Below are positions 6,497-8,574 of a stretch of DNA of 8,574 nucleotides, piece by piece. A program made the position numbers and the translations under genes. Location: assembly GCA_025358195.1 (NCBI GenBank), contig JANYKP010000309.1, positions 1 to 8,574 of the forward strand, written 5' to 3'. A model generated the notes under the pieces. That model did no database searches and was not told where the DNA came from. It was given only the letters and a program-made list of their open reading frames with translations. The stretch comes from Cyclobacteriaceae bacterium. Its GTDB lineage: Bacteria; Bacteroidota; Bacteroidia; Cytophagales; Cyclobacteriaceae. Position 1 is the first letter of the stretch. Each line of letters begins with the position of its first letter.

Positions 6497-7310
6497 CTAC
6501 AATTGGAAACCTGTTAAAGAATACAAAGAAATCCTCTTTCATAAGTTTGAAGGAATAGGACGCATCAGCATCAACCGTCCGCAGGTTCACAATGCTTTCA
6601 CTCCACTCACGGTTGAGGAAATGATCGATGCCATGCACCGCTGCCGGGAAGATGTTGAAATCGGCGTAATCATTCTTACGGGTGAGGGCGGTCAGGCGTT
6701 CTGTAGTGGGGGCGATCAGAGTGTACGGGGTCACGGCGGGTATGTTGGCAATGACACGGTTCCGCGACTGAATGTGCTGGACCTGCAAAAAATGATTCGA
6801 TCGATTCCAAAGCCCGTCATTGCAGCAGTTGCTGGCTGGGCCATCGGCGGCGGACATGTTTTGCATGTTGTCTGCGACTTGACGATCGCAGCTGAAAATG
6901 CCCGGTTTGGACAAACCGGACCAAAGGTGGGAAGCTTTGACGGCGGTTTCGGCGCCTCGTACCTTGCCCGCATTGTAGGACAAAAAAAAGCCAGAGAGAT
7001 CTGGTACTTGTGTGATCAATACAATGCACAAGAAGCCATTGAAATGGGACTCGTAAACAAGGTTGTACCCCTGGAAAAACTTGAGGAAACGTATGTGGAA
7101 TGGGCAAAAAAAATTCTCAAGAAAAGTCCGCTCGCCATTCGCATGCTCAAATGCTCGTTAAATGCCGAATTGGATGGACAGGCCGGTATCCAGGAGTTAG
7201 CTGGCAATGCTACACTCTTGTACTATTTAAGCGATGAGGCTAAGGAAGGAAAAAACGCCTTCCTTGAAAAACGTGAACCTGACTTCTCAAAGTTTCCCAA
7301 GTTTCCTTAA
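6486..7310 (+). CDS. menB: 1,4-dihydroxy-2-naphthoyl-CoA synthase
   Basis: This crotonase-fold enzyme performs the ring-closing Dieckmann condensation of o-succinylbenzoyl-CoA to DHNA-CoA. It has 274 residues, close to E. coli MenB in length and sequence. Landmarks are HNAFTP (35-40), the CSGGDQ segment (73-78), GHGGY (82-86), the oxyanion-hole region AGWAIGGGHVL (116-126), QTGPKVGSFDGG (143-154), GQKKAREIWYLC (165-176), DGQAGIQELAGNAT (230-243) and the C-terminal KREPDFSKF (262-270). G145 in the QTG motif, where some MenBs have Asp, marks the type I form that uses bound bicarbonate as the catalytic base, as known for E. coli. ATG 6486 lies inside the end of menD, an 11-bp overlap in a different frame, so translation is probably coupled. 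menE follows after six bases. Strong similarity leaves little doubt about function. Confidence 0.96.
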   Translation: MNLNYNWKPVKEYKEILFHKFEGIGRISINRPQVHNAFTPLTVEEMIDAMHRCREDVEIGVIILTGEGGQAFCSGGDQSVRGHGGYVGNDTVPRLNVLDLQKMIRSIPKPVIAAVAGWAIGGGHVLHVVCDLTIAAENARFGQTGPKVGSFDGGFGASYLARIVGQKKAREIWYLCDQYNAQEAIEMGLVNKVVPLEKLEETYVEWAKKILKKSPLAIRMLKCSLNAELDGQAGIQELAGNATLLYYLSDEAKEGKNAFLEKREPDFSKFPKFP

Positions 7311-7316
7311 CAAAAA

Positions 7317-8402
7317 ATGACGCGACCATTGAGGTTAAAGGCAGCCAATGAATGGCTTACTCTTTCCGATCTAAAAAATGGTCACACACCGGTCTCGCTG
7401 AACGACCAGGAAAAAAATGCTCTTCAATTCTGCCATCAATGGCTGAATGGCCAGCAGAAATTTGAATTTCAAACATCGGGTTCAACAGGAACCCCGAAAA
7501 AAATAATTTTCACCAGAGCACAGCTGAAAACCAGCGCAAGCCTTACGGCGGAGGCTCTTCATCTTCAACCGGGATATTCTGCACTCATTTGTCTCGATGT
7601 CAACTTCATTGCAGGAGCCATGATGATGGTCCGGAGCTTGGTGACCGGAATGGATATGATCATAAAAGCTCCTTCAAGCAATCCATTAAAAGATTTTTCA
7701 GACATCATAGACTTCGTGGCCCTTGTTCCCTACCAGCTTGTTACGGTGTTGGATCAATCACCGTCAGCGCTTAACAAACTCAAGATAGTTATCATTGGGG
7801 CCGCCCCTTTAAAAGAAGCGGTGATTGACCGTTTGCAAGATTTCTCCCCGGCATTTTACGCCACCTATGGAATGACGGAGACGATTACACATGTCGCTCT
7901 TCAAAAACTTAACGGTCCGGATCGAAAGAATTTTTTTCGATTGCTTCCGGGTATTCATGCCTCAACCGATGATCGTGGGTGTCTCATACTTACTGCTTCA
8001 CATTTAGGACGCAAGCCAATTGTAACAAATGACCTTGTGACACTGCTGGATGAAAGGAGCTTTCGCTGGATAGGAAGGTACGATCAGGTGATCAACTCCG
8101 GCGGTATAAAAATACCGGCCGAAAAAGTTGAGGGAGCAGTAGATTCCATATTGCGCGGGTTAAAAATTCAAAAGAGATTTTTTATAACCGGATTGCCTGA
8201 TTCAAAACTCGGTGAGCAAGTGGCACTAATACTGGAAGGAGAGCGCTTAAGCCATGACCAGGAACACGGCATCAAAACTGTTTTGGCACAGGAACTTGAC
8301 ACGTATGAAATTCCAAAAATCTTTTTATACGTCTCAGCGTTTCCCGAAACCAGCACTCAAAAAATTGATCGGGCCGGTACGATAAAACTGGTTCGGCGGT
8401 AA
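7317..8402 (+). CDS. menE: o-Succinylbenzoate-CoA ligase, short Bacteroidota form
   Basis: This adenylate-forming enzyme activates o-succinylbenzoate with ATP and CoA, producing the substrate of MenB. It has 361 residues, shorter than the roughly 450-490 of E. coli and Bacillus MenE. The shortening is mainly before the first core motif, a layout I recall as usual in Bacteroidota. ANL-family motifs are intact: the phosphate loop TSGSTGTPKK (53-62), YATYGMTET (181-189), GRYDQVINSGGIKI (253-266) with R254 and D256, and near the end STQKIDR with K349 as the catalytic lysine of the mobile C-terminal domain. Substrate specificity cannot be read from these motifs, so the MenE name rests on the position after menF-menD-menB and on length. 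ATG 7317 is six bases after menB. It is the last gene of the run; a 120-bp gap follows. Confidence 0.9.
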   Translation: MTRPLRLKAANEWLTLSDLKNGHTPVSLNDQEKNALQFCHQWLNGQQKFEFQTSGSTGTPKKIIFTRAQLKTSASLTAEALHLQPGYSALICLDVNFIAGAMMMVRSLVTGMDMIIKAPSSNPLKDFSDIIDFVALVPYQLVTVLDQSPSALNKLKIVIIGAAPLKEAVIDRLQDFSPAFYATYGMTETITHVALQKLNGPDRKNFFRLLPGIHASTDDRGCLILTASHLGRKPIVTNDLVTLLDERSFRWIGRYDQVINSGGIKIPAEKVEGAVDSILRGLKIQKRFFITGLPDSKLGEQVALILEGERLSHDQEHGIKTVLAQELDTYEIPKIFLYVSAFPETSTQKIDRAGTIKLVRR

Positions 8403-8522
8403 AATTGTGCCCCCATGAATAACCCCAGCCTTTAGGCCTTGCCTATGCACACAAGTTAGCTTGATTTTAAATCTTGCAATTGCCCAAATTTATAATGCAA
8501 ACCCATTTTTTCTAAACTTATC
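8403..8522. other. Intergenic gap after menE
   Basis: There are 120 bases without a gene. I see no T-tailed hairpin that would make a convincing terminator for the men operon. There are only short self-complementary pieces (GCAATTGC at 8476-8483, and CAAG/CTTG around 8452-8463). No TAnnTTTG box lies on the + strand ahead of the next gene. A TATAAT at 8491-8496 lacks a properly spaced partner. Confidence 0.5.
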
Positions 8523-8574
8523 ATGAATGAGTTTTCTCCGAATGACCAGAATTCTTATGTTTCGAGATACTTTG
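8523..8574 (+). CDS. Start of an unidentified gene (partial, runs off the right edge)
   Basis: ATG 8523 opens a frame that stays open for 17 codons to the window end, reading MNEFSPNDQNSYVSRYF. The position, 120 bases after menE on the same strand, is right for a new gene, and the polar N-terminus shows no signal peptide. A second frame from ATG 8542 (MTRILMFRDTL) is also open to the edge and cannot be excluded. Too little is visible to name a family. Confidence 0.4.
   Translation, partial: MNEFSPNDQNSYVSRYF

Noticed and set aside
6462..7107. Several long open frames on the - strand opposite menB
   Set aside because: menB is strongly conserved over this whole span; the reverse frames show no domain and are expected by chance.
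7589..7774. A 61-codon open frame on the + strand inside menE
   Set aside because: It lies wholly within a well-supported gene in another frame, has no recognisable motif, and is explained as a shadow.
8415..8435. Small open frame from ATG 8415
   Set aside because: It ends at TAG after six codons and has no support as a gene.
8405..8454. TTGTG (8405-8409) and CACAA (8450-8454) as arms of a menE terminator
   Set aside because: There are only five pairs across a 40-base loop with no T-tract after it.
8485..8492. TAAATTTG on the - strand, a match to TAnnTTTG, after menE
   Set aside because: It sits in AT-rich DNA, has no -33 partner at proper spacing, and would drive antisense RNA into menE; probably chance.
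1..8574. CRISPR arrays, insertion sequences, tRNA/rRNA genes, defence or toxin-antitoxin modules
   Set aside because: No spaced repeats, terminal inverted repeats with a transposase, RNA gene signatures or relevant protein motifs are visible on either strand.

Overview
The window looks like chromosomal DNA from a member of the Bacteroidota, probably Cytophagia-like. The evidence is a Nif3-type gene followed directly by a coiled-coil zinc-ribbon-family gene, Bacteroidota-style MenD and short MenE sequences, little sign of Shine-Dalgarno sequences, A-rich leaders, and one good match to the Bacteroidota -7 promoter box (TAnnTTTG). The taxonomic placement is inferred from remembered family resemblance, not from a search.

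Left part (1-2397, + strand): the last 36 codons of a Nif3-like metal-binding protein run in from the left edge. Three bases later comes a 263-residue coiled-coil protein of the DUF164/CdsZ type whose zinc ribbon has lost three of its four cysteines. Next is a secreted or periplasmic TPR protein of about 498 residues. Its start is uncertain because an intrinsic-terminator-like hairpin lies within the apparent signal-peptide codons.

Middle (2399-3150): a histidine phosphatase (phosphoglycerate mutase superfamily) is encoded on the - strand. Its stop codon is one base from the stop of the TPR gene. It is divergent from the operon to its right across a 92-bp spacer. That spacer holds a plausible promoter for the phosphatase gene and a partial, in-frame copy of the sequence encoding the catalytic HGQ loop.

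Right part (3151-8402, + strand): this is a compact menaquinone operon, menI-like thioesterase, menF, menD, menB, menE. Gaps are 8, 17 and 6 bp, with an 11-bp overlap between menD and menB. MenF makes isochorismate from chorismate and MenD adds the succinyl group to give SEPHCHC. After MenH and MenC steps not encoded here, MenE activates o-succinylbenzoate to its CoA thioester. MenB closes the naphthoate ring, and the thioesterase probably hydrolyses DHNA-CoA to DHNA, which MenA (also absent) would prenylate. The first 17 codons of another + strand gene leave the window on the right.

Overall this is ordinary core-metabolism DNA. I see no mobile element, CRISPR array, tRNA or rRNA, toxin-antitoxin pair or defence locus, and nothing I would call a new system. 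The items worth a second look are the degraded zinc ribbon, the TTC39/Iml2-like features of the TPR protein, the hairpin in the signal-peptide codons, the palindrome at the converging stops, and the repeated HGQ block.
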